Source: Methylotenera sp.
Lineage (GTDB): Bacteria; Pseudomonadota; Gammaproteobacteria; Burkholderiales; Methylophilaceae
Length of the DNA: 64,000 nucleotides
Assembly (NCBI RefSeq): GCF_013141425.1
Contig: NZ_JABFRA010000100.1
Coordinates: forward strand, 18,239-82,238
Direction of reading: 5' to 3'
A program made the position numbers and the translations under genes. How positions within the stretch are numbered: the stretch's first letter is position 1; each line of letters begins with the position of its first letter. The notes under the pieces were generated by a model that did no database searches, had not been told where the DNA came from, and saw only the letters and a list, made by a program, of their open reading frames with translations. Shown here in pieces: positions 34,739 through 44,146 of the stretch.

Positions 34739-35968
34739 CTATTTGATAAGTTTTTGTACCACTAGACTACCTACCATATCACCTTCAACATTCACGGTAG
34801 TACGCAAAGTATCAAGCAATCGGTCAATTGGCAACAATATCGCAATCGCTTCAGCGGGCAACCCCACCGATTGCAGCACCATGACCATGGTCACCATACC
34901 TGCACTTGGTATGCCAGGTGCACCCATGGCAGCTATCATTGCCGTAAAAAACACGATTAGTTGCTGTGCCAAATTCAACTCAATCCCAGCCAAATTGGCA
35001 ATGAATAATGCCGCAGCGGCTTCATAAAGCGCGGTGCCATCCATGTTGATGGTTGCCCCGAGTGGTATGACAAAGCCCGCAATTTCTGGCTTAACGTGTA
35101 AATGTTGCGTTGCGCAGCGCAAGGTAATGGGAAGCGTGGCGGAACTTGAGCTAGTAGCAAAGGCCGTTACCAATGCCTCACGTGCGCCGCGCCAGAACCA
35201 CAAAGGCGATTTACCGGTAATTAAGTAGAGGATTAATGGCAATACGACTACGCCATGTAATAAAGTTGTGCCCATTACCACAGCAACGAACTTAGCCAGC
35301 GTATTTAGCATCGCAAGGTCTTGTACGGCTACCAGTTTAATAAGTAAGGCCATAATGCCGAAGGGCGCCAAACGCATTACCCAGCCCACGATTTGCATGC
35401 TGACTTCCAAACCCTCTTGCAAGAGTGACAATACATTCTTATAGCGTTCGCCGCCCATCACTAAGGCAATGCCCAAAATAAGTGCAAACATCACAACCGC
35501 AATTACATTACCCTGCGACAAAGCTGCAAAAGGGTTGATGAATAGTGAGTGCAAAAATTGAGCAAAAAATTCAGGTAATGGTAGTTGCTTGGCCTCAAAA
35601 TTTTGCATGGCGCTATCGAACATCGCCAATTGCATGCCCGCGCCAGGGCTAAAATAATTTCCTGCAATTAAAGCCAGCGTGATTGCGAACGCCATACTCG
35701 CTATAAAAAACACTAAAGTACTGACCCAAACGCGATGCATTTGTTGGTGTTGTCTTAAGTTGGCAATACCAACTGTGATGGAACAAAACACCAGCGGAAT
35801 CAATATCATTTTGAGTAAATCAATGAACAATGTGCCAATCAGTCCTGCCGCGTACAATCCGCCTTTTACTGGGACAGCCTCGGCGCCTAATGTATGAAAA
35901 TACAAACCAATCACAACACCAAATATCGCGCCCAGGATTATCTGAATGTTGAGACTGGGGAGTTTCAT
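34739..35968 (-). CDS. Dicarboxylate/amino acid:cation symporter (DAACS family)
   Basis: A 409-residue secondary transporter of the GltP/DctA type with eight helices and two hairpins. The Ser-rich hairpin tip (FATSSSSATLP) and the substrate/sodium-binding NMDGT motif are present. Glutamate, aspartate or C4-dicarboxylates are possible substrates. It is 6 bp downstream of rsmB on the same strand, so probably co-transcribed. Confidence 0.9.
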   Translation of the reverse strand: MKLPSLNIQIILGAIFGVVIGLYFHTLGAEAVPVKGGLYAAGLIGTLFIDLLKMILIPLVFCSITVGIANLRQHQQMHRVWVSTLVFFIASMAFAITLALIAGNYFSPGAGMQLAMFDSAMQNFEAKQLPLPEFFAQFLHSLFINPFAALSQGNVIAVVMFALILGIALVMGGERYKNVLSLLQEGLEVSMQIVGWVMRLAPFGIMALLIKLVAVQDLAMLNTLAKFVAVVMGTTLLHGVVVLPLILYLITGKSPLWFWRGAREALVTAFATSSSSATLPITLRCATQHLHVKPEIAGFVIPLGATINMDGTALYEAAAALFIANLAGIELNLAQQLIVFFTAMIAAMGAPGIPSAGMVTMVMVLQSVGLPAEAIAILLPIDRLLDTLRTTVNVEGDMVGSLVVQKLIK

Positions 35969-35974
35969 CTTGTC

Positions 35975-37516
35975 TTACTCCTTTGCAGCTTTGGCTTTTG
36001 CTACTTTAGATTTAACCACCTTTGATTTAACTACCTTTGACTTAGCCACTTTTTCTATCACTACTTTTTCCACTGGCGGTTTATCAAGCTTATTCGCCTT
36101 AGGTTTTACTGCGGCTTTTTTAACTTTTGGCGTTATAGCCTCAGACACAGGCTCGGCAATTTCAGCAGCTTTTGTGGCCTCAATAACTTGAACTTTTTGG
36201 TCCTGTTTTGCTGGCTTGTTGGTGTCGCTAATTTTGGTATCGCTTACTTTTTCAAACACAGCCGCAAAAAAACCGTCGGTATTATGTAAATGCGGCAATA
36301 GCTTTAAGTATTTACCTGTGTCCAACTGAATTTGTTGCTGGCTTAATATCTCCGTAGCATTCAACAAGGTAAAATCAGGATGTGCGGCTAAAAAGCTTTC
36401 TGCGATTTGCTCATTTTCATCTTTAAGTAAACTACAAGTTGAATAAATCAAGCGACCGCCTGCTTTGGTGAGTTTTGCGGCACGCGCCAGAATAGCGGCT
36501 TGTTTAAGGGTAAGTTCGGCCAAGTCTTGTGGCGTTTGGCGCCATTTAAGATCTGGGTTGCGGCGAAGAGTGCCTAAACCCGTACAAGGTGCATCCACCA
36601 GCACGCGGTCAAATTTACTATTAAGGCGTTTTAGTTTTGGGTCATTTTCACTACTGATACTCTGCGCATTTAAATTACTCAAGCCAGAGCGCTTTAAGCG
36701 TTGGCCTAGATTGTGTAAGCGCTTATCTGAAACATCGAACGCATATAAGCGCCCTGTATTACGCATCAACGCGCCGATAGCTAAGGTTTTTCCACCTGCT
36801 CCTGCACAAAAATCGGCCACCATCATGCCACGTTTAGCCGCAACCAGATGCGCCAACAGTTGACTGCCTTCGTCTTGTACTTCTATTTTACCTTCAGTAA
36901 ACAAAATGTGACGCCCAATATTCATGCGGTTTGGCATGCGAATACCAATGGGCGAATACGGTGTTACTGTTACATTGGTTTCACCTGATGTATTCTCAGC
37001 TATGAATTTTGCCAGCACCTCATCACGCGTGCCTTTAATGGTGTTTACACGTAGATCCAATGTAGCTTGTTCATGCATACTGCGAGCAATAGTGAGTGCC
37101 TCGGCCTCGCCATATTGAGCCACTAATTTTTCCCACAACCAATCACGCACATCGGCCTGCACGGCCAATGGCATATTTTCCGTCGATTTTGCTTTAATGA
37201 GATGCGCCCACTCTTTTTGCTGTTCATTCAGCATCGGCTCAAGCTCGCGTATACTCATACCTTGCACGCGTAACAACCACGCCAAGATCAGCTTACGTGC
37301 ATCATCGGGGTCGTTATCATCATTAGCAGTTACCGTGCTTAAAAAACGTAAACGACGCAATACGCCATAAACACTCTCGGCCACAAAGGCGCGCTCTTTA
37401 GTACCCAAATCGCGGTTGTTGCGAAAGAATTCGCTCAACTTTGCATCTGCTGGACTATTGAATTCGAGCAGGTTGGATAACATCACTGCGGCTTGCCGTA
37501 TTAGATTGGGCGTCAT
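35975..37516 (-). CDS. rsmB: 16S rRNA m5C967-type methyltransferase (RsmB/Sun family)
   Basis: A SAM-dependent RNA cytosine-5 methyltransferase (513 aa). An N-terminal helical domain (about 1-120) precedes a Rossmann methyltransferase core with FCAGAGGKT (236-244), the catalytic DAPCTGLG (Cys311) and the release cysteine in YSTCSL (Cys361). A C-terminal tail of about 95 residues (from about 418) is low-complexity, rich in Lys, Ala and Val, ending in repeated KSKVV units, and is not part of the usual family length (about 430). The tail is encoded by short imperfect tandem repeats. It precedes the symporter gene. Confidence 0.9.
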   Translation of the reverse strand: MTPNLIRQAAVMLSNLLEFNSPADAKLSEFFRNNRDLGTKERAFVAESVYGVLRRLRFLSTVTANDDNDPDDARKLILAWLLRVQGMSIRELEPMLNEQQKEWAHLIKAKSTENMPLAVQADVRDWLWEKLVAQYGEAEALTIARSMHEQATLDLRVNTIKGTRDEVLAKFIAENTSGETNVTVTPYSPIGIRMPNRMNIGRHILFTEGKIEVQDEGSQLLAHLVAAKRGMMVADFCAGAGGKTLAIGALMRNTGRLYAFDVSDKRLHNLGQRLKRSGLSNLNAQSISSENDPKLKRLNSKFDRVLVDAPCTGLGTLRRNPDLKWRQTPQDLAELTLKQAAILARAAKLTKAGGRLIYSTCSLLKDENEQIAESFLAAHPDFTLLNATEILSQQQIQLDTGKYLKLLPHLHNTDGFFAAVFEKVSDTKISDTNKPAKQDQKVQVIEATKAAEIAEPVSEAITPKVKKAAVKPKANKLDKPPVEKVVIEKVAKSKVVKSKVVKSKVAKAKAAKE

Positions 37517-37543
37517 TTATTTCTCTTTAAAATAATGTTAAAA

Positions 37544-37560
37544 GGCTCTAAATCAGAGCC
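37544..37560 (-). terminator. Intrinsic terminator after the TonB-like DUF3108 gene
   Basis: A 6-bp perfect GC-rich stem (GGCTCT/AGAGCC) with a 5-base loop, followed on the minus strand by TTTT and more T. It lies 18 bases beyond the stop codon of the DUF3108 gene at 37579. Confidence 0.6.
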
Positions 37561-37578
37561 TGTATTTCTGACCATTGG

Positions 37579-38697
37579 TTATTCTGAAGTTGCAGCGCGC
37601 TCTGTTTTTAAATCGGTCACCAGCAACTCATAGACCTTACCGTCTTTATCGGTTTCGCGTATTTTAACAGGTACGTAGCGATAATCTAAGGCCAACCACA
37701 ATTCAGTTTTCTTTTCTCCTTCTGCCGCCTGACGCGCTAAGTGTAGCGTATTCAACTCGCCCATTTTTGTTGCGATAAGTTCCTCGCCTTCAAAACTATA
37801 ATCATATACACCGAGTTTTTTGCCATTAGTAATAAGAATTTGCATGTTTTGCAAAGGCGGCACAAACATAAACTGATACATAAAGCTGAGTAAATCTTGT
37901 GTACCTTCGGCTAAATCAAGTTTCTGTTCGCCTTTTTCGGTGCGTAAACTTAGTTTTTTGCTTTCCCAATCAAAGTCTGCGCGGTAAGTCTTCTCTTTTT
38001 TATCGCCAAATTTATATAGGTAATGCGCGGGCTCTAGGCCAATCTGGTCTAAATATCCTTCACTGGTCTGCAACAAATCCGGTATTAGCAATGCCGCCAA
38101 ACCTTTGGCTTTTATCAGGCTTTCTATTTTATATTGCTCGCCACTGGGTAAAATCTGGAATACCATTCTAGCGCTTCCAGCGGGCGCTCTATCAACAACC
38201 GTGTCTTTATCCGTGTAAACATCAAATTCAGATTCAATATATTGGTAGGGCTTAGGATTTATTATTAGCCCAACTTCCTCTGCTAGGTTAGCTAAAACTG
38301 GTTCTGCAATTTCAGGCTCAGTGGCAGGTTCAATCAGCTCGTTTTTGGGTAACTCGGCGATAGATACTGGGTCTGCTGGTTCAGATATTTTTGTTGGTGT
38401 AGCTAGTTCTGCAGGGGGTGATTCAACGTCAGCAGGGTTTTTTAAATCGACTGGTTTGATTGCGGGCTTATCTTTTACAGACAGCGGCTGCTCGGTAGGT
38501 TGAGGTGCGACTTTAGGCAAAACCAACCGCGCCTCAATTACCTGACGGCTGTCCGTGAAATCAATAAAATTTAAATGAAACTTACCAATTAAAAATAGAT
38601 GCAATAGGCCTGATAAAGCTAGCGCGTATGCTAGACGCCTATAGCTAATATCCTGCCATAGCGATTTGAGGCGAATCCAATAAAGGCTATTCCACAT
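37579..38697 (-). CDS. DUF3108 protein with TonB-like N-terminus
   Basis: A 372-residue protein. A cytoplasmic start (about 1-22), one membrane helix (about 23-40) and a Pro/Glu/Ala-rich periplasmic stretch (about 55-145) resemble TonB. A DUF3108 beta domain (about 155-365) follows. It shares its C-terminal domain with the next gene upstream (for example YQFMF, KTYRADFDW/KALFADFDW, TGKKL/NGKKL). Its first 11 bases overlap the end of that gene, so the two are translationally coupled paralogues. Role unknown; a periplasmic lipid or polymer-handling part has been suggested for the fold but is not supported here. Confidence 0.8.
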   Translation of the reverse strand: MWNSLYWIRLKSLWQDISYRRLAYALALSGLLHLFLIGKFHLNFIDFTDSRQVIEARLVLPKVAPQPTEQPLSVKDKPAIKPVDLKNPADVESPPAELATPTKISEPADPVSIAELPKNELIEPATEPEIAEPVLANLAEEVGLIINPKPYQYIESEFDVYTDKDTVVDRAPAGSARMVFQILPSGEQYKIESLIKAKGLAALLIPDLLQTSEGYLDQIGLEPAHYLYKFGDKKEKTYRADFDWESKKLSLRTEKGEQKLDLAEGTQDLLSFMYQFMFVPPLQNMQILITNGKKLGVYDYSFEGEELIATKMGELNTLHLARQAAEGEKKTELWLALDYRYVPVKIRETDKDGKVYELLVTDLKTERAATSE

Positions 38698-39400
38698 GTA
38701 ACTCAGTTAAAGTTTGCTCGAGTTTTGCGCCGTCTTCATCCACCATCAAAAAGCGCACTAATAAATAATTTTTCTCAGTCGCCAGCCATAGCTCTTTGCC
38801 TTCATTTTGATCGGTCGGAACCAGATGCAAGGTTTTATACTGTCCTCCTTCAACATTCAACAATTCCAGCGCAGGTTTAACTTTATACGAATACTCGTTA
38901 AGCTTTTTACCCGTGGTCAATTTCACTGTCAGGTCGTTTTTAATTGGCCTAGGTAGAAACATAAACTGATAAGCAAAGCTTGCCAGATCTTGTGTCCCAG
39001 ACGATAACTTAGCCTCACGTGGCTCACCTTTCACTAACATGCGTAAGGTATTTTTTGACCAATCAAAATCGGCAAACAACGCTTTTTTCGGATTATCCCC
39101 CTGATGTAATTCAAAATGCCGAGGTTGAAGGCCCTTGCTGGTTACCTTACCTGTGCTTATCAACTTGCGTTCACCAAGAAGTGCGTATACGCCAATACCT
39201 TTTGTAACACTTTCTAATTGGTAGGTTTTACCTGTAATGACAAATTGCTCGCGCACATTGGCAAAAGCTTTTCCATCTTTAGACACCACATAATTCGCTT
39301 GAATTCTTTTCGGTAAGGCGACTTGTTGTGCTGCAAAAACAGTGTTCGAGGTCAATAAAAAAACTAAACTTATCACTTTAATGTATCTAAACACACGCAC
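38687..39400 (-). CDS. DUF3108 domain exported protein
   Basis: A 237-residue protein with a signal peptide (cleavage after VFAA, about residue 24) and one DUF3108 domain (about 35-235), seen in SGTQDLASFAYQFMFLPRP and LTVKLTTGKKLNEYSY. It is paralogous to the downstream longer DUF3108 protein, probably from a tandem duplication, and overlaps it by 11 bp. It lies 86 bp downstream of purM, from which transcription may read through; I see no terminator in the gap. Confidence 0.82.
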   Translation of the reverse strand: MRVFRYIKVISLVFLLTSNTVFAAQQVALPKRIQANYVVSKDGKAFANVREQFVITGKTYQLESVTKGIGVYALLGERKLISTGKVTSKGLQPRHFELHQGDNPKKALFADFDWSKNTLRMLVKGEPREAKLSSGTQDLASFAYQFMFLPRPIKNDLTVKLTTGKKLNEYSYKVKPALELLNVEGGQYKTLHLVPTDQNEGKELWLATEKNYLLVRFLMVDEDGAKLEQTLTELHVE

Positions 39401-39486
39401 TCCTTAAATAAGACTGTAAAAAAGTCACACCCGTACTTAACGCATGAAGTTTGCTTTTAGATACAAAAAAGTCTGAGATTCTTTAC

Positions 39487-40536
39487 TTATACAACCACAG
39501 TAGGCGCTTCGCCAGACTGCTGAGCGCGTATATTACCAATATGAAACACCGTTTCACCTGCATCGCGTAATAGGTCGATGGCTACCGCGGCATGCTCTTC
39601 TGCCACAATCACCGCCATACCGATGCCGCAGTTAAAAGTTTTATACATCTCGGCATCCGCCACATTACCCTGTGCTTGCAACCAGTTGAATAATGGCGGC
39701 ATGTCCCAACTACCTTTTTGAATTTCTGCAGTTAAGCCTTCTGGTAGCACCCGTGGGATATTCTCGGTAATGCCACCGCCAGTAATATGTGCCATGCCCT
39801 TAACAGGCAAGGTAGCAATCAACAGCAAAAGCGGCTTAACGTAGATACGCGTGGGTGCCATCACCACATCTTTGAATTTTCTGCCGTGGAAATCAGACTC
39901 AAAATCGATGCCTGATTTTTCAATAAGCTTACGAATCAGCGAATAGCCATTTGAGTGTGCTCCACTTGAAGCTAAACCCAGCACCACATCACCCGCGGCA
40001 ATGGTAGTGCCATTAATGATATTTTGTTTATCCACACAACCCACGGCAAAGCCTGCTAAATCATATTCGCCAGCAGGATACATGCCTGGCATCTCAGCTG
40101 TTTCACCGCCCACCAAAGCACAGCCCGACTGCTCGCAACCTTCGGCAATGCCTCTAATGACTTGCGCCGCCGTACCCACTTCTAACTTGCCACAGGCAAA
40201 ATAATCTAAAAAGAACAGCGGCTCGGCGCCCTGCACTAGAATATCATTGACACTCATGGCGACTAAATCGATTCCCACGGTATCGTGTTTGTTCAACTCA
40301 AAAGCCAGCTTAAGTTTAGTGCCAACGCCGTCGGTACCGGAAACCAGCACGGGATTTTTAAATTTTTTTGGCATTTCAAACAACGATCCAAATCCGCCAA
40401 TGCCACCCAACACTTCAGGACGCATGGTGCGCTTCGCAAATGGCTTAATTTGTTCTACCAGCGCATCGCCAGCTTCGATATCGACGCCCGCATCGCGGTA
40501 GCTAATTGAGGTTGTGTCAGTAGAAGATGTAGTCAA
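39487..40536 (-). CDS. purM: Phosphoribosylformylglycinamidine cyclo-ligase
   Basis: PurM makes aminoimidazole ribonucleotide (AIR) from FGAM and ATP, the fifth step of purine synthesis. The 349-residue protein carries the family features [13 protein letters not shown] at the start, the ATP-binding FGSLFEM and [13 protein letters not shown], and [13 protein letters not shown]. It diverges from perM over a 222-bp gap that holds a MITE-like palindrome. purM-perM-hda is a conserved proteobacterial order. Confidence 0.97.
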   Translation of the reverse strand: MTTSSTDTTSISYRDAGVDIEAGDALVEQIKPFAKRTMRPEVLGGIGGFGSLFEMPKKFKNPVLVSGTDGVGTKLKLAFELNKHDTVGIDLVAMSVNDILVQGAEPLFFLDYFACGKLEVGTAAQVIRGIAEGCEQSGCALVGGETAEMPGMYPAGEYDLAGFAVGCVDKQNIINGTTIAAGDVVLGLASSGAHSNGYSLIRKLIEKSGIDFESDFHGRKFKDVVMAPTRIYVKPLLLLIATLPVKGMAHITGGGITENIPRVLPEGLTAEIQKGSWDMPPLFNWLQAQGNVADAEMYKTFNCGIGMAVIVAEEHAAVAIDLLRDAGETVFHIGNIRAQQSGEAPTVVV

Positions 40537-40588
40537 AACGGCTCTCGCTTAATGTATAAATTGAATAATTACTTATTTTCTCGTTATG

Positions 40589-40727
40589 GGTGCTTCTATA
40601 AATTCAATTTTCTAAATTAGACAAGGCGCAAACAAAAAATTATGACGCTGTATATATTTGATATATAAGGAGTTATTTTTTGTGAGCAACACCGTATAAT
40701 GACGAAAATTGAATTAATAGGAACGCC
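40589..40727. repeat. MITE-like long imperfect palindrome between purM and perM
   Basis: The 139-bp segment is a near-complete snap-back. The outer 24-bp arms (40589-40612 and 40704-40727) pair at 20 positions plus 2 G-U, including a perfect 12-bp run AATTCAATTTTC/GAAAATTGAATT. The inner arms pair more loosely, with a 9-bp run ACAAAAAAT/ATTTTTTGT, and the centre is an AT-rich tip near 40658. It has no coding capacity. A TATAAT lies in the right arm at 40695-40700. Size, symmetry and location in a divergent promoter suggest a miniature inverted-repeat element; no target-site duplication is certain. Confidence 0.6.
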
Positions 40728-40758
40728 TTCTAAACGTTTAAGTATAATTTTAACCCAT

Positions 40759-41853
40759 ATGACGACTGAACCCAAAAAAACAGCAACAAAAAATGTATTT
40801 ATCGACAATCGCTGGCTGATTATTGCGGTGATTTTCGTGATTATTATTTATTTGCTGCTGCCTGTACTTACGCCTTTTTTAATCGCCGCAATTCTCGCTT
40901 ATATCTGCGACCCCTTGGTCGACCGCTTATGTTTGCTTGGCATTGGCAGGTTAAGGCTTGGCCGCACCCTCGCCACGTTGGTTGTAATGACTGGAATTTT
41001 TGGCATCATCACGCTGCTATTTTTAATTTTAGTACCGCTGCTACAAAAAGAGTCACTGCTCATCGCAGAACGATTGCCTAGCATCATCAGCAATATTCGC
41101 AACATTGTGGAGCCTTGGCTACAAAGCCATTTTGGAATTAGTTTTGCGATTGACGGCGCGCAAATTCAAGAAATCATCAGTAAAAACTGGAAAACCGCGG
41201 GCGGTATATTAGGTGATCTACTCAAAATTGCCGGCAATAATGGTTTGGCGCTTATCGGCTTGCTAACCAATATTTTGCTGTTACCCGTGGTGTTATTTTA
41301 TCTACTGCGCGATTGGGATGGCTTTATTGCTAGCATCGCCCAACTGATTCCGCTTGATTGGCAAGGAAAGACTACTTCTATCGCCACTGAAATTGATCAA
41401 GTCTTGTCTGAGTTTTTACGCGGCCAGCTTGCGGTAATGGCAGTAATGAGCGTTTTTTATGTTGCTGGCTTATGGTTTGTTGGCCTAGACATGGCCTTAG
41501 CCATTGGTATCATTGCTGGCTTGCTGGGCTTTGTACCCTATTTAGGCCCAACCTTGGGCTTGGGTTTAGCGCTGTTAGTTGCGGTTCTGCAATTCACAAG
41601 TTTGGCACAAGTGATTCCGGTATTAATGGTGTTTGGGCTTGGCCAGTTAATTGAAAGCATGATTGTCACGCCCAAATTAGTGGGCGACCGCATTGGCTTA
41701 CATCCAGTAGTGGTGATTTTTGCCCTGATTGCTGGTGGACAACTTTTTGGCTTTACTGGTGTGTTGCTAGCCTTGCCAATCACGGCAGCGCTAGCGGTGG
41801 GTTTACGCCACACCCGAGATAACTATTTAAATAGCGACACTTATCTAAATTAA
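40759..41853 (+). CDS. perM: AI-2E family transporter (PerM)
   Basis: A 364-residue membrane protein with about eight helices, of the PerM/YdiK/TqsA family, whose members export autoinducer-like compounds or ions. The family signature is seen in FVPYLGPTLGLG and PKLVGDRIGLHPVVVIFALI. The ATG at 40759 is preferred because an in-frame ATG at 40699 lies inside the MITE-like palindrome and would add 20 residues not typical of the family. It lies between purM and hda, a widely conserved arrangement, and reads the same way as hda. Confidence 0.85.
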   Translation: MTTEPKKTATKNVFIDNRWLIIAVIFVIIIYLLLPVLTPFLIAAILAYICDPLVDRLCLLGIGRLRLGRTLATLVVMTGIFGIITLLFLILVPLLQKESLLIAERLPSIISNIRNIVEPWLQSHFGISFAIDGAQIQEIISKNWKTAGGILGDLLKIAGNNGLALIGLLTNILLLPVVLFYLLRDWDGFIASIAQLIPLDWQGKTTSIATEIDQVLSEFLRGQLAVMAVMSVFYVAGLWFVGLDMALAIGIIAGLLGFVPYLGPTLGLGLALLVAVLQFTSLAQVIPVLMVFGLGQLIESMIVTPKLVGDRIGLHPVVVIFALIAGGQLFGFTGVLLALPITAALAVGLRHTRDNYLNSDTYLN

Positions 41854-41909
41854 CTTTGATTCAATTAATTTAGCTACAATTTTAAAATATCGCGACGCCT
41901 ATTTTGCAA

Positions 41910-42515
41910 ATGAAACAACTTTTACTCGACATTAAACCTGCGTCTCCACCCACGCTATTGAACTACATTGCAGGGCGTAACGCAGAAGCACTTGCCAGCC
42001 TGAATGCTGCGGCTAGGAATGCAGCGCAATCTAAATTTATCTATTTATGGGGTGAAGCTGGTAGCGGTAAAAGCCATTTACTATCGGCCTGCAAGGCAAT
42101 AGGCATGCGGGTCCTGGACGATGTGCATTTACTTAACAATGACGCTCAAATTGATTTATTTAACACTTACAATCAACTTAAAGAAACGGGCGGCACTCTC
42201 ATCACCGCGGGGCGTTACGCACCAACGCAAATGGGCTTGCGTGACGATTTAGCCACCCGTTTGGCTTGGGGTTTAGTTTATCAATTGCAACCATTGAATG
42301 ACGCGGAAAAAGCCCTTGCCTTGCAAAATCACGCTGCCGAACGTGGCATACGCCTGCCAACCGAAGTGGTTGATTATTGCTTGCGCTACCTAAAACGCGA
42401 TTTATCAACGTTAATGGCAACGCTAGACGCCTTAGACGAATGGTCTTTGACCACCAAAAAACCAGTTACCGTACCGATGTTGCGGCAATTATTGCAATTT
42501 CCGCTCAATTTATAA
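41910..42515 (+). CDS. hda: Hda, DnaA regulatory inactivator homologue
   Basis: A 201-residue DnaA-domain-III-like AAA+ protein that, with the beta clamp, promotes hydrolysis of DnaA-bound ATP. Seen are an N-terminal clamp-binding segment (QLLLDIKP), Walker A (GEAGSGKSH), a Walker B region (VLDDVHLL) and the sensor II helix region. It has no DnaA-type DNA-binding domain. The ATG at 41910 is preferred over a TTG two codons upstream. It is 56 bp downstream of perM. Confidence 0.92.
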   Translation: MKQLLLDIKPASPPTLLNYIAGRNAEALASLNAAARNAAQSKFIYLWGEAGSGKSHLLSACKAIGMRVLDDVHLLNNDAQIDLFNTYNQLKETGGTLITAGRYAPTQMGLRDDLATRLAWGLVYQLQPLNDAEKALALQNHAAERGIRLPTEVVDYCLRYLKRDLSTLMATLDALDEWSLTTKKPVTVPMLRQLLQFPLNL

Positions 42516-42529
42516 AGTTAGCTAAATCT

Positions 42530-44137
42530 ATGTTACGTGTCACCGAAATCAAATTACCATTAGCGCATGAGCCAAGCGCAGTCAAAGCCGCCTTAATTAA
42601 AAAACTAGCTATAAATGCTGCTGATTTAGTCAATTATTCTATTTTTAAACGAGGAGTTGATGCACGTAAGGCCAATGCAATATTATTAGTCTATTCGCTC
42701 GATGTCACAGTCAACGGTGAAGCTAAAGTATTAGCCAAATTAGGTAAAGACCCGCACGTAAAAATCGCGCCAGATACTACTTATAAATTTGTAGCGCAAG
42801 CACCAATAACACTTAAAGATAGACCTGTAATTGTTGGCTTAGGCCCTTCTGGGCTATTTGCTGCGCTTATTTTGGCACAATCGGGTTTTAAACCTATTGT
42901 GCTAGAACGCGGCAAAGCCGTGCGTGAACGCACCAAAGACACTTGGAATTTATGGCGTAAAGCTAAACTTAACCCAGAATCTAACGTACAGTTTGGCGAA
43001 GGCGGCGCTGGCACTTTCTCTGATGGCAAACTTTATAGCCAGATTAAAGATCCGAATCATTATGGCCGCAAAGTGTTAAATGAGTTTGTGCAAGCAGGCG
43101 CGCCTGAAGAGATTTTATACGTCAGCCATCCGCATATCGGCACTTTTAGATTAGTCGGCATGGTAGAAGAAATGCGTAACAAGATTATCGCACTAGGTGG
43201 CGAAGTACGCTTTCAAAGTAAAGTCGAAGATATTGAGATTATCGACAAACAAGTAAAAGCGGTTGTGCTAAATAATGGTGAGCGGATTGCCACGAACCAC
43301 CTAATTTTGGCCGTTGGTCACAGCGCACGCGATACTTTTGAAATGATTTATAAACGCGGTATTTATATTGAAGCGAAGCCCTTTTCTATTGGTTTCCGTA
43401 TCGAGCACCCGCAATCACTCATTGACGCAGCGCGCCACGGCCCAAATGCGCAGCACCCAATTTTAGGCGCGGCAGATTACAAACTTGTGCACCATGCCAG
43501 CAATGGCCGCAGTGTCTATAGCTTCTGTATGTGCCCGGGCGGTACCGTTGTAGCAGCGGCTTCTGAAGAAGGCCGCGTGGTGACTAATGGCATGAGCCAG
43601 TATTCACGTAACGAGCGTAACGCAAATGCCGGCATTGTGGTTGGCATTACGCCTGAAGTGGATTATCCAGGACATCCGCTGGCAGGCATGGAGTTACAAC
43701 GTAAATGGGAGTCACAAGCCTATGCCCTGGGAGGCAGTAACTACGAGGCTCCTGGGCAACTCGTGGGGGACTTTTTAGCCAATCAGCCATCTACAGAATT
43801 TGGTGAGGTGACCCCTTCGTATACGCCAGGTGTGCATCTCACCAATTTAGATACTGCTTTACCCGAATATGTGATTTGTGCTATTCGTGAAGCGATTCCA
43901 CAGTTTGCAAAACAGATTAAAGGTTTTGATATGCCAGAGGCCATCCTTACCGGCGTTGAAACGCGAACTTCCTCGCCAATCCGGATTAAGCGCCATGACG
44001 ATGATTTGCAAAGCATCAATACAAAAGGCTTATACCCAACCGGCGAAGGTGCTGGATATGCAGGGGGTATATTGTCTGCCGGTGTCGATGGCATCAGGGT
44101 GGCTGAAGCTGTTGCATTAAGTTTATCGCGCTTATAG
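42530..44137 (+). CDS. FAD-dependent dehydrogenase, COG2509 type
   Basis: A 535-residue flavoprotein. The first about 95 residues form a small domain common to this family; the FAD-binding motif follows in IVGLGPSGLFAALILAQSG (about 100-118). Other family marks are FGEGGAGTFSDGKLYS, SFCMCPGGTVV and GEGAGYAGGI near the C-terminus. The true start is the ATG at 42530; an upstream in-frame start would lie inside hda. The family is related to fumarate-reductase/BaiN-like proteins and its reaction is unknown. It begins 14 bp after hda. Confidence 0.88.
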   Translation: MLRVTEIKLPLAHEPSAVKAALIKKLAINAADLVNYSIFKRGVDARKANAILLVYSLDVTVNGEAKVLAKLGKDPHVKIAPDTTYKFVAQAPITLKDRPVIVGLGPSGLFAALILAQSGFKPIVLERGKAVRERTKDTWNLWRKAKLNPESNVQFGEGGAGTFSDGKLYSQIKDPNHYGRKVLNEFVQAGAPEEILYVSHPHIGTFRLVGMVEEMRNKIIALGGEVRFQSKVEDIEIIDKQVKAVVLNNGERIATNHLILAVGHSARDTFEMIYKRGIYIEAKPFSIGFRIEHPQSLIDAARHGPNAQHPILGAADYKLVHHASNGRSVYSFCMCPGGTVVAAASEEGRVVTNGMSQYSRNERNANAGIVVGITPEVDYPGHPLAGMELQRKWESQAYALGGSNYEAPGQLVGDFLANQPSTEFGEVTPSYTPGVHLTNLDTALPEYVICAIREAIPQFAKQIKGFDMPEAILTGVETRTSSPIRIKRHDDDLQSINTKGLYPTGEGAGYAGGILSAGVDGIRVAEAVALSLSRL

Positions 44138-44146
44138 AGAATAATA

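Noticed and set aside
40028-40036. TTATCCACA, an exact DnaA box, inside purM and near hda
   Set aside because: A single 9-mer is expected by chance about once in a region this long on two strands. No cluster of boxes, AT-rich unwinding element or origin gene is nearby.
42377-42530. An upstream in-frame start for the COG2509 oxidoreductase
   Set aside because: The extra 51 codons overlap hda in another frame and do not look like the family; the ATG at 42530 gives the expected N-terminus.
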